64,000 bases of DNA, taken from positions 3,348,001 through 3,412,000 of the forward strand of contig NZ_CP041188.1 in the NCBI RefSeq assembly GCF_006517235.1, written 5' to 3'. The translations under genes were made by a program, and so were the position numbers. Within the stretch, counting starts at the first letter, position 1. Each line of letters opens with the position of its first letter. The notes under the pieces were generated by a model, which saw nothing but the letters and a program-made list of their open reading frames with translations, had not been told where the DNA came from and did no database searches. Positions 54,598 through 63,707 of this stretch are shown piece after piece. Origin of the DNA: Pseudarthrobacter sp. NIBRBAC000502772. GTDB lineage: Bacteria; Actinomycetota; Actinomycetes; Actinomycetales; Micrococcaceae.

Positions 54598-55923
54598 CTA
54601 CTTTGTCGAGGTGATGTCGAAGTCGGCGCCGAGGCCGGACAGCTTTTCGGTGAAACGTTCGTAGCCGCGGTTGATGATGTCGATCCCGGTCACGCGCGAC
54701 GTGCCTGAAGCGGCCAGCGCCGCGATCAGGTGGCTGAAGCCGCCACGCAGGTCCGGTACGTCGATGTCGGTGCCCTTGAGCTGGGTAGGACCGGAGATGA
54801 CAGCGGAGTGGAGGAAGTTGCGCTGGCCGAAGCGGCACGGCACGCTGCCCAGGCACTCGCGGTGCACCTGGATGCTGGCTCCCATCCGGATGAGCGCATC
54901 GGTGAAGCCGAACCTGTTTTCATAGACGGTCTCGTGGACGATCGACACACCTTCGGCCTGGGTCAGGGCCACCACCAGCGGCTGCTGCCAGTCGGTCATA
55001 AAGCCGGGGTGCACATCCGTTTCCAGGACCAGCGGGTTGAGCTTGCCACCCCGGTGGTAGAAGCGGATGCCGTCCTCGCCGATGTCCATGCCGCCGCCCA
55101 CCTTCCGGTAGGTGTTCAGGAACGTCATCATGTCCCGCTGCGAGGCGCCTTCGACGAAGATGTCACCGCGGGTCACCAGCGCTGCCGAAGCCCACGACGC
55201 CGATTCGTTGCGGTCCGAAAGGGCACGGTGGTTGTAGCCGCCCAGGTCCCGGACGCCTTCAATGCGGATGGTCCGGTCGGTCTGGACGCTGATGATGGCG
55301 CCCATCTTCTGCAGCACGGCAATGAGGTCGATGATCTCAGGCTCGGTGGCGGCGCCGGAAAGCTCGGTGATCCCTTCGGCGCGGGTGGCGCTGAGCAGCA
55401 CCTGCTCCGTGGCACCCACCGAGGGGTAGGGCAGATTGATCTTGGCGCCATGCAGGCCCTTTGGAGCCGAGATGTGAATGCCGCCCGGGCGCTTTTCCAC
55501 CACGGCGCCGAACTGGCGGAGCACGTTCAGGTGGTAGTCGATGGGCCGGTCACCGATCTTGCAGCCGCCAAGGTCCGGAATGAAGGCCTCACCGATCGCA
55601 TGGATCAGGGGTCCGCAGAGCAGGATGGGGATGCGCGAATCACCGGCGTGGGCATCGATCGCCGTGCTCGGGGCGGTTTTGGCCGCCTTCGGATCCAGGG
55701 TGAGGTCACCGCTGACGGGATCCTTGACCACCGTCACTCCGTGCAGCTGCAGGAGCGAGGTGACAACCTCGACGTCCTTGATCTCCGGAACGTTCCGCAA
55801 CACCGACGGCTCGTTGCCCAATAATGCTGCCACCATGGCCTTGGGAACAAGGTTTTTGGCCCCCCGGACGCTGACGCGGCCTGTAAGCGGGACTCCGCCG
55901 CGGATTGTCAGAACACTACTCAT
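54598..55923 (-). CDS. murA: UDP-N-acetylglucosamine 1-carboxyvinyltransferase
   Basis: A 441-residue EPSP-synthase-fold enzyme for the first committed step of peptidoglycan synthesis. RGAKNLVPKAMVAALL near residue 20 is the substrate Lys/Asn site. The catalytic loop has GGCKIGDRP with Cys121 in the fosfomycin-target position (mycobacteria have Asp). A paralogue role cannot be excluded since the NLVPKA segment departs from the usual KNAALPI. AAGGAAACC precedes its ATG. A 158-base gap separates it from leuD, so it may have its own promoter. Confidence 0.93.
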   Translation of the reverse strand: MSSVLTIRGGVPLTGRVSVRGAKNLVPKAMVAALLGNEPSVLRNVPEIKDVEVVTSLLQLHGVTVVKDPVSGDLTLDPKAAKTAPSTAIDAHAGDSRIPILLCGPLIHAIGEAFIPDLGGCKIGDRPIDYHLNVLRQFGAVVEKRPGGIHISAPKGLHGAKINLPYPSVGATEQVLLSATRAEGITELSGAATEPEIIDLIAVLQKMGAIISVQTDRTIRIEGVRDLGGYNHRALSDRNESASWASAALVTRGDIFVEGASQRDMMTFLNTYRKVGGGMDIGEDGIRFYHRGGKLNPLVLETDVHPGFMTDWQQPLVVALTQAEGVSIVHETVYENRFGFTDALIRMGASIQVHRECLGSVPCRFGQRNFLHSAVISGPTQLKGTDIDVPDLRGGFSHLIAALAASGTSRVTGIDIINRGYERFTEKLSGLGADFDITSTK

Positions 55924-56081
55924 ATACCGGTTTCCTTACGATTACTCGCCCCAAAATCCTTGCAAAGGCTCCAGCTAAGCATAGGAGGTTGCGTTACCGA
56001 ACCGAAATACGGGCGCCGAAAGCCTCCGGCGCGGCGCCGTACAGGCGGCTCCGTCCGGGGCGGGAAATTCCGCGCTCCCGC

Positions 56082-56684
56082 TCAGGAAAGGCGGGCCGGA
56101 AGCGTTGTGGGCATAAAGGCCGGACGGGTGGCCTCGAAGGCAGTGATGTCATCTTCGTGCTGGAGTGTCAGGCCAATGTCGTCCAGGCCCTCCAGGAGGC
56201 GCCAGCGCGTGTAATCGTCGATTTCAAAGGGTGCCACGATGGTGCCGCAGATGACAGTCTTGGAGACGAGATCAACGGTGACTTCGGTGCCGGGAGCGTT
56301 CTCGAGCTCTTTCCAGATCAGCTCGATGTCGTCCTGGGCGAGCTCAGCGGCCAGCAGACCCTGCTTGCCGGAGTTGCCGCGGAAAATATCAGCGAACCGG
56401 GACGACAGGACGGTTTTGAAGCCGTAGTCCTTCAGCGCCCAGACGGCATGTTCACGGGACGAACCGGTGCCGAAATCCGGGCCCGCCACCAGGACGGAGC
56501 CGGCGTTGAACGGCGCCTGGTTCAGGATGAAGGCCGGGTCCTTGCGCCAGGCGGAGAACAGTGCGTCCTCGAAGCCGGTGCGGGTGATCCGCTTGAGGTA
56601 GACCGCGGGGATGATCTGGTCCGTGTCAACGTTGCTCTGGCGCAGCGGCACGCCGACGCCGGTGTGGGTAGTGAACTTTTCCAT
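56082..56684 (-). CDS. leuD: 3-isopropylmalate dehydratase small subunit
   Basis: A 200-residue swivel-domain subunit that with LeuC isomerises 2- to 3-isopropylmalate in leucine synthesis. [26 protein letters not shown] is the family N terminus and [18 protein letters not shown] the substrate loop. It begins nine bases after the leuC stop, in one operon. Confidence 0.97.
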   Translation of the reverse strand: MEKFTTHTGVGVPLRQSNVDTDQIIPAVYLKRITRTGFEDALFSAWRKDPAFILNQAPFNAGSVLVAGPDFGTGSSREHAVWALKDYGFKTVLSSRFADIFRGNSGKQGLLAAELAQDDIELIWKELENAPGTEVTVDLVSKTVICGTIVAPFEIDDYTRWRLLEGLDDIGLTLQHEDDITAFEATRPAFMPTTLPARLS

Positions 56685-56693
56685 GGCGGCCTC

Positions 56694-58154
56694 CTAGGCT
56701 GCGTCGGTGCGGATGGCGGCGGATTCGGGAGCCGGATCGAGGTCCGACGGCGAACTCAGGGTGCCACGGACGGCCGTGGCCGCTGCCACCACCGGAGATA
56801 CCAGGTGAGTGCGGCCGCCCTTGCCCTGACGGCCTTCGAAGTTTCGGTTGGACGTCGAGGCGCAACGCTCCCCCACCTCCAGCTGGTCCGGGTTCATGCC
56901 CAGGCACATCGAGCAGCCGGCGAAGCGCCACTCGGCGCCGAAGTCCTTGAAGACCTTGTCCAGGCCTTCGGCCTCTGCCTCCAGCCGCACGCGGGCCGAA
57001 CCGGGCACCACCAGCATCCGGATATTGGGGTCCTTCTGGCGTCCGCGGATGATGTCCGCAGCAGCCCGGAGGTCTTCCATGCGCGAGTTGGTGCAGGAGC
57101 CCAGGAAGACCGTGTCCACCCGGATGTCTTTCATCGGCGTACCTGCGGTCAGTCCCATGTACTGCAGGGCGCGTTCGGCGGCAGCCTTGGCGTTTTCGTC
57201 GCCGAAGTCCTCCGGGGACGGCACCTTGGCGGAAAGCGAAACACCCTGCCCTGGGTTGGTGCCCCAGGTGACGAACGGCTCCAGCGTGTCGGCGTCCAGG
57301 GCCACCTCGACGTCGAACGTGGCGTCGTCGTCGGTCCTCAGCGTGTTCCAGTGCTCGACGGCGGCATCCCAGTCGGCACCCTGTGGCGCGTGCGGGCGGC
57401 CAAACATGTAGTCGTAGGTGATCTGGTCCGGGGCCACCAGGCCGGCGCGGGCACCGGCTTCGATGGACATGTTGCAGATGGTCATGCGGGCTTCCATGGA
57501 CAGCGCGCGGATGGCGGAACCGCGGTATTCCAGGACGTAGCCCTGGCCTCCGCCGGTGCCGATCTTGGCAATCACGGCCAGGATGATGTCCTTGGCGGTA
57601 ACGCCGGGGCGCAGCGTGCCTTCGACGTTGATGGCCATGGTTTTGAACGGCTTCAGGGACAGCGTCTGGGTGGCCATGACGTGCTCCACTTCGGACGTGC
57701 CGATGCCCATGGCCAGGGCACCGAACGCGCCATGGGTGGACGTGTGGGAGTCACCGCAGACGACGGTCATGCCAGGCTGCGTGAGGCCAAGCTGCGGGCC
57801 GACCACGTGCACGATTCCCTGTTCCGCGTCGCCGAGCGAGTGCAGGCGGACGCCGAACTCCGCGCAGTTGTTGCGCAGCGTCTGGATCTGCGTGCGGCTG
57901 GTGAGATCGGCAATGGGCTTGTGGATGTCCAGCGTGGGAGTGTTGTGGTCCTCCGTGGCGATGGTGAGGTCCGGGCGGCGCAGCTTGCGGCCGGCCAGGC
58001 GCAGGCCCTCGAAGGCCTGCGGAGAAGTCACCTCATGGACGAGGTGAAGGTCAATGAAGAGGAGGTCGGGCTGGGCATTGGCTCCTTCGCCCTCGCCTTT
58101 GCGCACCACATGTGCGTCCCAGACTTTCTCGGCCAGTGTCTTTGCCACGGCCAT
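56694..58154 (-). CDS. leuC: 3-isopropylmalate dehydratase large subunit
   Basis: A 486-residue aconitase-family subunit. Cysteines for the 4Fe-4S cluster are in FLGSCTNSR and [13 protein letters not shown], the latter giving two of the ligands. The substrate His are in [16 protein letters not shown] and nearby. AGGGAGATGG lies before its start at 58154. A divergent IclR-type regulator with an operator-like palindrome between them fits NdgR/LtbR control of leuCD. Confidence 0.97.
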   Translation of the reverse strand: MAVAKTLAEKVWDAHVVRKGEGEGANAQPDLLFIDLHLVHEVTSPQAFEGLRLAGRKLRRPDLTIATEDHNTPTLDIHKPIADLTSRTQIQTLRNNCAEFGVRLHSLGDAEQGIVHVVGPQLGLTQPGMTVVCGDSHTSTHGAFGALAMGIGTSEVEHVMATQTLSLKPFKTMAINVEGTLRPGVTAKDIILAVIAKIGTGGGQGYVLEYRGSAIRALSMEARMTICNMSIEAGARAGLVAPDQITYDYMFGRPHAPQGADWDAAVEHWNTLRTDDDATFDVEVALDADTLEPFVTWGTNPGQGVSLSAKVPSPEDFGDENAKAAAERALQYMGLTAGTPMKDIRVDTVFLGSCTNSRMEDLRAAADIIRGRQKDPNIRMLVVPGSARVRLEAEAEGLDKVFKDFGAEWRFAGCSMCLGMNPDQLEVGERCASTSNRNFEGRQGKGGRTHLVSPVVAAATAVRGTLSSPSDLDPAPESAAIRTDAA

Positions 58155-58231
58155 CTCCCTTCACTGCTGTTTGGCTGTTTGGTTCCACTGAACCAGCAGG
58201 GCTGCATTTTGTGCCAGCCCAAAGATTTGCA

Positions 58232-58246
58232 TCTCAGATAATGAGA
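58232..58246. promoter_or_regulatory. Palindrome between leuC and the IclR regulator
   Basis: TCTCA-GATAA-TGAGA is a 15-base dyad in the divergent leuC/regulator gap, 16 bases before the regulator start. It is the best candidate operator for the NdgR/LtbR-type protein, by position. Confidence 0.55.
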
Positions 58247-58261
58247 CGGCAATATCATTAC

Positions 58262-58981
58262 ATGGACAATTCTAGTGGAGTCGGTGTCATTGATAAAGCG
58301 GCCCATGTGCTTGATGCATTGGAGGCCGGCCCCACCACGCTGGCACAGCTGGTGGCCGCCACAGGCCTGGCCCGGCCCACGGTGCACAGGCTCGCCCTGG
58401 CCCTGATCCATCACCGGCTGGTAAGCCGCGACATCCAGGGCCGGTTTGTCCTCGGCAGCCGCCTGGTGGAGCTGGCCTCAGCCGCCGGCGAGGACCGTCT
58501 CATCGCCTCTGCCGGGCCGGTCCTGATGCAGCTGCGCGACGCCACCGGCGAAAGCTCCCAGATCTTCCGCCGCCAAGGCGAATGGCGTATTTGTGTCGCC
58601 TCCGCGGAACGCCCCATCGGCCTGCGCGACACCATCCCCGTTGGCACCAAGCTTTCCATGAAAGCCGGCTCCGCCGCCCAGGTGCTGCTCGCCTGGGAAG
58701 ACCACGACCGGCTTCTCGAGGGCCTGCAGGCCGCCCGTTTCACCCCCACCGTGCTGGCGGGCGTACGACGGCGGGGCTGGGGACAGAGCCTCGGCGAACG
58801 CGAGCCCGGGGTCGCCTCAGTCTCGGCACCGGTCCGGGGACCGTCCGGACGCGTGATCGCCGCGGTCTCGATCTCCGGCCCCATCGAGCGGCTCACCCGC
58901 CAGCCGGGCCGCCTCCACGCCGAGGTGGTTTGCAACGCCGCGCGGATCCTCACCGAGGCACTGCGCAAGGGCAACGACTGA
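58262..58981 (+). CDS. IclR family regulator of leucine synthesis (NdgR/LtbR type)
   Basis: A 239-residue IclR protein: winged helix in residues 8-60 (TTLAQLVAATGLARPTVHRLALAL), then the effector domain with TIPVGTKLSMKAGSAAQVLLAWE and VASVSAPVRGPSGRVIAAVSISGP. Its divergent position next to leuCD is diagnostic of the NdgR/LtbR group, which controls leucine (and often tryptophan) genes in actinobacteria. ATG 58262 has CAATAT six bases upstream and no ribosome site; the longer frame starts at 58112 inside leuC. The operator palindrome overlaps this promoter, so autoregulation is likely. Confidence 0.9.
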   Translation: MDNSSGVGVIDKAAHVLDALEAGPTTLAQLVAATGLARPTVHRLALALIHHRLVSRDIQGRFVLGSRLVELASAAGEDRLIASAGPVLMQLRDATGESSQIFRRQGEWRICVASAERPIGLRDTIPVGTKLSMKAGSAAQVLLAWEDHDRLLEGLQAARFTPTVLAGVRRRGWGQSLGEREPGVASVSAPVRGPSGRVIAAVSISGPIERLTRQPGRLHAEVVCNAARILTEALRKGND

Positions 58982-59027
58982 AGGCTCGCCTCCGTCCAGG
59001 CCTGGCTGCCCCGGCTAGGCTGTCGGC

Positions 59028-59567
59028 ATGAACAGCTACGCAGTCTTCCTCCGCGGGATAAATGTCGGCGGGATCAACATCAAGATGGCGGACCTCAAGA
59101 CTGCGCTTGCATCGCAGGGGTTCGCGGACGTCAGGACCCTGCTGGCCAGCGGCAATGTAGTGCTTGCCAGCGACGAGGATCCTGCCGCGGTCAAACAGAC
59201 GTTGGAAAAATGCCTGCGTGACGTGTTTGGCTACGATGCCTGGGTGGTGGTGTTAACGGCCCAGCGGGTCTCCGACCTCGTGGCGGCCTGCCCGTACCCG
59301 GCAGACGACAAGGCAACGCACACCTACATCACGCTGGCATCGGACACCGCCATGCTCGATGAGCTTGAAGCCGCCGGCGCAGGCTTTGAAGGTACCCAGC
59401 AGAAACGCCTCGGCCCGGAGGCATTGGCCTGGCTGGCTCCGGCCGGCGGGACGTTGGACAGCCCGTTCAGCAAGATTTCGTCCAAGGCCAGGTTTAAGGC
59501 AACCACTACCACCCGGAACCTGCGGACGCTGATCAAGGTCAGGGACGCCGCAACCGCACTGGCGTAA
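59028..59567 (+). CDS. DUF1697 family protein
   Basis: A 179-residue soluble protein with the DUF1697 start YAVFLRGINVGGINIKMADLK and then VRTLLASGNVVLASDE, matching the family throughout; the C terminus ARFKATTTTRNLRTLIKV is also typical. Function is unknown. TAGGCT lies exactly six bases before the ATG and no Shine-Dalgarno run is present, so it is probably leaderless. It is convergent to the GTPase pair with only five bases between stops. Confidence 0.92.
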   Translation: MNSYAVFLRGINVGGINIKMADLKTALASQGFADVRTLLASGNVVLASDEDPAAVKQTLEKCLRDVFGYDAWVVVLTAQRVSDLVAACPYPADDKATHTYITLASDTAMLDELEAAGAGFEGTQQKRLGPEALAWLAPAGGTLDSPFSKISSKARFKATTTTRNLRTLIKVRDAATALA

Positions 59568-59572
59568 CTACC

Positions 59573-61189
59573 TTAGTTTCCGCCCGCAACCTTCAGTGCG
59601 GCGTTGAAGGACGCGAGCCTGCTGACCTCAATCTCAACCGGCTCCACTACGAAGTCCCGGGCAACCTCGCCCACCGCTGCCCGCAGCCGTTTCCTGGCCC
59701 GGGCTGCGCGCGCCCTCGCGGCTCCTGAGCCAATGAATTTTCCAGTCAGTGCCAGGAAGATCCCCAGCACCACACCGCCGCCGATCAACAGCGTCGGCAC
59801 CGGCCAGCCCTCCACCTTGGGAACCTCGGGCACGGGCAGCTGGAGATAGCCGAGCCCGGCCAGCACACCCAGCCAGCCGAGGCCGCCCAGGACCGTCAGC
59901 AGCGCGAGCCACTGGACCACGTTGAACACGCCCCACCACCAGGACTTCCGGGACGCCATCAGGTCCGTGCCTGCGATGGCCTGGTCCAGGGCATCCGGCA
60001 ACGCCTCCCGCCCTTCCCGGGCGGCACCCCTGATCGCGGCACGCCACGGTCCGGGTGCGCCCGCACTCGCCGCGTCTGCAAACTCACGGACAGCAGCATC
60101 CGTCCGGGCGCGTTCCGGGGCGCCCGCGGCCGGGAGTGAGGTCCGGTTAAGTTGGGACGGGGAAGAGCTTCTCAGATTGAGCCGGCGGAGCGGATCAGGC
60201 CGGAACCGCACCAGCCACCGCGTCACGGGCCACCCCGTGCGGCGCGTCGACTCGATGCGGTAGGACCGCGCAACTGCGTCCACCACCACGGGCACGTTGG
60301 CGGCCGTTGCCAGCTCATCGGTGAGCCGGGATTTCGACGCCGGCCTGACACCGGCGGCTTCCCCGGCGCCAGCGGCTTCCCGGAGTTGCCCCGAGGCCCG
60401 CGAAACGTCCGCGGCCAGCCGCTGCGAAAGTGCCTGGCGCTGCACCACAACATGTCGGATGGCGCCCCGGACCTTGTCCACGCCGGTGCCCTTCAGGGCG
60501 GATGCGCCCAGGACCTGAACCTTGCCCAGCCCGTCGCGGGCAAGGATCCCTTTCAAGGACTCCAGCACAGGCTGCACGTCCCGTTCGGGCAAGCGGTCCA
60601 CCTGGTTGAGGACCACCAGGGTCACGGCGCCATGGGCGGACAGGGGCGCCAGGAAATCGTTGTGGACCGCCGCATCGGCGTACTTTTGCGGATCCAGGAC
60701 CCAGACCAGGACATCAACCAGGCCAACCATGCGCTCCACGATCGCGCGGTTCGCGGCCCTGGTGGAGTCGAAGTCAGGCAGGTCCAGCAGGATCAGCCCC
60801 GTGCGCTCGTCGGCGAAGCCGGCCACGGGCTCGGCATGGTGGCGGTTGCGCACCTCAAGCCAGTCCAGCAGCGGCTCGCTGCCGTCCGCTCCCCAGACAC
60901 CTGCCAAAGGTTCCGACGTTGTGGGGCGGCGGGCGGCCGCCGTCGCGATTTCAGCGCCGCTGACCGCGTTGAAGAGTGACGATTTTCCGCTGCCGGTGGC
61001 ACCGAAGAACCCAACAACAGTGTGATCAGCCGACAGTGACCGCCGGGAGCTCGCGCGTTCGAGGAGCTGGAACACCTCGTCGAGTGCCGCATCCGGCAAG
61101 ACGCCTTCAGCGAGTTCGCGGGCATCGTTGAGTGCTTCGAGCCTGCGGTCCAGCTGTGACGCCTCACGGGCTACGCTGTGGCGGCTCAT
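59573..61189 (-). CDS. Dynamin-like membrane GTPase, downstream partner
   Basis: A 538-residue protein: GTPase domain at the N terminus with GFFGATGSGKSSLFNAV (P loop), LLDLPDFDS (G3) and VVLNQVDRL (G4). A helical middle region follows. Two hydrophobic segments come near residues 420-490 (VVQWLALLTVLGGLGWLGVLAG and TLLIGGGVVLGIFLAL), and then a basic Arg/Ala stretch. It overlaps the preceding GTPase gene by four bases (ATGA). The layout resembles the DynA/DynB pair of Streptomyces; a role in membrane remodelling or division is inferred. Confidence 0.85.
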   Translation of the reverse strand: MSRHSVAREASQLDRRLEALNDARELAEGVLPDAALDEVFQLLERASSRRSLSADHTVVGFFGATGSGKSSLFNAVSGAEIATAAARRPTTSEPLAGVWGADGSEPLLDWLEVRNRHHAEPVAGFADERTGLILLDLPDFDSTRAANRAIVERMVGLVDVLVWVLDPQKYADAAVHNDFLAPLSAHGAVTLVVLNQVDRLPERDVQPVLESLKGILARDGLGKVQVLGASALKGTGVDKVRGAIRHVVVQRQALSQRLAADVSRASGQLREAAGAGEAAGVRPASKSRLTDELATAANVPVVVDAVARSYRIESTRRTGWPVTRWLVRFRPDPLRRLNLRSSSPSQLNRTSLPAAGAPERARTDAAVREFADAASAGAPGPWRAAIRGAAREGREALPDALDQAIAGTDLMASRKSWWWGVFNVVQWLALLTVLGGLGWLGVLAGLGYLQLPVPEVPKVEGWPVPTLLIGGGVVLGIFLALTGKFIGSGAARARAARARKRLRAAVGEVARDFVVEPVEIEVSRLASFNAALKVAGGN

Positions 61190-63000
61190 GCCTTTTCCGC
61201 CAGCCGGGCCAGGGCAGCGGCGTGGCCTGTCAGGATCCGGCCGGTGTCCGCGCCGCCCTCCGGCAGGCGTTGGAGGAATTTCTGCTGCTCTGCCTGCAGC
61301 AGCCGCTGGCAACGGGCATGGAGGTCATCCCGCGCAGTCTTCGCAAGCCGGCGGACCGCGTCTTCGCCGAACACTGCCTCGAGCAGTTTCTGCCCGACGA
61401 CGGCGGTACCGCCCGCCACGCCGATCTCCAGCCCGGTGAGGCCGGCGGTCATGGAAAACACCACGATCATCAGCGCGGCACCCAGTCCGTTGATCCCGAA
61501 GGAAAGCCATCTCGCCTGCGTGCGCTTGCCTTGCCCCTCCGTGCGAATCAGTTCCATCAGGCCGGTCTGCCAGGCCCGGATCTCCGCCGCAGCCACCTCG
61601 GCAAAGCCTGGGCTGGTGCCGGACAGATCGTCCGTCCCCAGGAGCTCGCGGCCGGCCGGGTCCGAGCGCCAACGCCGGTCAGTCTCTTCGCCGGCGTTGG
61701 CGGCCTCGTCCAGGATGACGGCCTGCAAACCCGTTTCGATGGCGGACTCGACGCGTACGGCCGGCGTCGGCTCGCCCCGGAAGAAGGCTCCCACGCGGTC
61801 CCGCAGCCGTCCGATGTTCTGTTCCAGCGCCCGGAAGAATTCCCCTGTTCCGACGAAGTCCTGCCAGCGCGCCAGGACTTCCCCGCGGAGGAGGGCGCCG
61901 TCCTTTGTTGCGTCCAGGATCCGGGTTCCGGCATCGCGGTAGGCGGCCTCAGCGCCTGCACGGAGCGCGTCCGCGGCACGCTCCTGCCCCTGGACCGCGT
62001 GCGCCACCGCACCGACCCGCCCGGACAGCGCCTTCACCGTCCCGTTGAGGGTACGGCGGGCAATTTCGGACCGCCCAGCGGCGTCGGCAGCAAGTTCCTG
62101 CAGCCAGCGCCGCAGCGGCTCTACGGCGCTCGTTGGCAGCATGCCAAGATGGTCCAGGTCCGTCTCCGGCACAATGAACAGTCCGGCATCGCCAAGGCCT
62201 TCCTGCCGCAGCAACGCGCGGAGATCTGCACTGACTTCGGCTTCCGCCTCCGCCGGCACACGGTCCAGGACCACGGCCACCATGATGTCCCGCGAGGACG
62301 CGTCCAGAAGCAGCTTCCACGGGACCGCGTCAGCGTAGCGGTTGGCAGTGGTCACAAAAACCCAGAGGTCCGCGGCGGCCAGCAATTGACCGGCAAGCCG
62401 GCGGTTGTCGTCGGAAATGGAGTCGACGTCGGGAGCGTCAAGCAGCGCGATCCCCTGCGGAACAGCCTGGTCGGCCACCAGCACCAGGGAGGAAATGGCC
62501 TCCGCATCGGGTGTTGCACCGGCCCGGCTGGCCGGGACGGGTTCCGAGGAAACAGTCCCCCGGATCCGGCTGAGGGTGGGCAGCACACGGTAGCCTTCGA
62601 ACCAGCCGGCATCGGCCGGGTGGTGCAGCAGAATGGGCTGCCGGGTGGTGGGCCTGATGGCGCCGGAGCGTGTGACCGGGTGCCCCACCAGGGCGTTGAC
62701 CAGCGTTGACTTGCCGGCGCCCGTGGAACCCCCGACGACGGCAAGGAGCGGTGCGTCCAGGCTGCGGTACCGCGGCAGGATGTAGTCGTCCAGCTGGGCC
62801 ACGGCGTTCCGAGTGTCCTGGCGCGCCTGTTCGACGTCCGCAAGGGCGAGCGGCAACGACACGGCGGACAGATCCCCACGCACGGCCTCAAGCAAGGCCA
62901 CGGCCGGCTCCGACGCCGCGTCGGGCCGGCCCGGCTGCGTTCTCGGTGCGCGCTTAGGCGGCGGAGGCTGCGTGGGAGGAAGCCCGTCTGAGGAGGTCAC
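61186..63000 (-). CDS. Dynamin-like membrane GTPase, upstream partner
   Basis: A 604-residue protein. After a Pro-rich N terminus (PPTQPPPPKRAPRTQPG) comes the GTPase domain with VVGGSTGAGKSTLVNALVG (P loop), ALLDAPDVDSI (G3) and VVLDRVP in the G4 place, which lacks the usual NKxD. A long helical part follows. Near residue 520 are hydrophobic segments (LSFGINGLGAALMIVVFSM, LTGLEIGVAGGTAVVG). GTG 63000 has CATGAT six bases upstream, suggesting a leaderless start. It is coupled to the second GTPase; neither has a named partner nearby. Confidence 0.85.
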   Translation of the reverse strand: MTSSDGLPPTQPPPPKRAPRTQPGRPDAASEPAVALLEAVRGDLSAVSLPLALADVEQARQDTRNAVAQLDDYILPRYRSLDAPLLAVVGGSTGAGKSTLVNALVGHPVTRSGAIRPTTRQPILLHHPADAGWFEGYRVLPTLSRIRGTVSSEPVPASRAGATPDAEAISSLVLVADQAVPQGIALLDAPDVDSISDDNRRLAGQLLAAADLWVFVTTANRYADAVPWKLLLDASSRDIMVAVVLDRVPAEAEAEVSADLRALLRQEGLGDAGLFIVPETDLDHLGMLPTSAVEPLRRWLQELAADAAGRSEIARRTLNGTVKALSGRVGAVAHAVQGQERAADALRAGAEAAYRDAGTRILDATKDGALLRGEVLARWQDFVGTGEFFRALEQNIGRLRDRVGAFFRGEPTPAVRVESAIETGLQAVILDEAANAGEETDRRWRSDPAGRELLGTDDLSGTSPGFAEVAAAEIRAWQTGLMELIRTEGQGKRTQARWLSFGINGLGAALMIVVFSMTAGLTGLEIGVAGGTAVVGQKLLEAVFGEDAVRRLAKTARDDLHARCQRLLQAEQQKFLQRLPEGGADTGRILTGHAAALARLAEKA

Positions 63001-63081
63001 AGGATCATCATGCCAGTTGCGCCGGCTTTTCCACCGGGCCCCGGTTTTGTCCTATTAAACCGCAGCGCAGCCTCCACAACG

Positions 63082-63115
63082 AAAAAACGGCCCCGGGCTG
63101 ATGCCCGGGACCGTT
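63082..63115 (-). terminator. Terminator of tRNA-Glu
   Basis: On the minus strand AACGGTCCCGGGC pairs with GCCCGGGGCCGTT around a 4-base loop, followed by a run of six T residues. It lies just behind the tRNA-Glu 3' end. Confidence 0.85.
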
Positions 63116-63118
63116 CGT

Positions 63119-63194
63119 TGGTGACCCCAGCGGGATTCGAACCCGCGTTACCGCCGTGAGAGGGCAGCGTACTAGGCCGCTATACGATGGGGCC
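63119..63194 (-). tRNA. tRNA-Glu (anticodon CTC), CCA encoded
   Basis: On the minus strand the acceptor GGCCCCA pairs with TGGGGTC (one G-U). The anticodon arm CTGCC-CTCTCAC-GGCGG gives anticodon CTC, reading GAG. The T arm has GGTTCGAATCC, the discriminator is A, and CCA is encoded. Confidence 0.96.
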
Positions 63195-63337
63195 GCGTAC
63201 TTCCAGGAAGTTTTCACTTCCAACCGGCGCCAGGCCGGTTTGCTAAGTGAGTATTTCATACACTCAGCGCGCGTTTCAAATCGGCGAACCGATCTGAAAC
63301 CACTGATTTGCCGCGGTTAGCCTGCGACCAAACAGAG

Positions 63338-63409
63338 CTGGGATACCAGGACTCGAACCTAGAATGACGGTACCAGAAACCGTAGTGTTGCCAATTACAC
63401 CATATCCCA
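63338..63409 (-). tRNA. tRNA-Gln (anticodon CTG)
   Basis: On the minus strand TGGGATA pairs with TATCCCA. The anticodon arm ACGGT-TTCTGGT-ACCGT gives CTG, reading CAG. The T arm has GGTTCGAGTCC and the discriminator is G. The 3' CCA is not encoded, unlike the two other tRNAs here. Confidence 0.96.
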
Positions 63410-63558
63410 ATGATACTTTCGGGCCGGAGTTTCGGGCTTCAAGCCGCGCTCCGTGCGCCTCAGCACGAGAAATTACTTTACCCGAGACTTTGGGCTGGCA
63501 CAAATCGACACCGAAGACCAAAGGGCCTAAACCCCTTGCCAGATCACCCGGAATAAGT

Positions 63559-63586
63559 TTACTCTCGGTAAGTTACCCGAGAGTAA
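63559..63586. promoter_or_regulatory. Near-perfect palindrome upstream of the last gene
   Basis: TTACTCTCGG (63559-63568) and CCGAGAGTAA (63577-63586) flank an 8-base centre that is itself nearly symmetric. It lies about 120 bases before the membrane protein gene. The size and symmetry suit a TetR-family operator. Confidence 0.5.
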
Positions 63587-63707
63587 CCACTCACTGCCTT
63601 TGCTGCAGGCCCTTCGGAATGTCGTTTTGCGTCCGGACTGCCGCCCCTGGTCCAGGTGGGTGGCCGGCAGATTTCACACTGCCGGCAAACCGTCGAGAGG
63701 ACCCACC

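Noticed and set aside
63119..63409. Possible integration site at the tRNA-Glu/tRNA-Gln pair
   Set aside because: Neither tRNA 3' end is repeated in the visible sequence and there is no integrase or atypical base composition.
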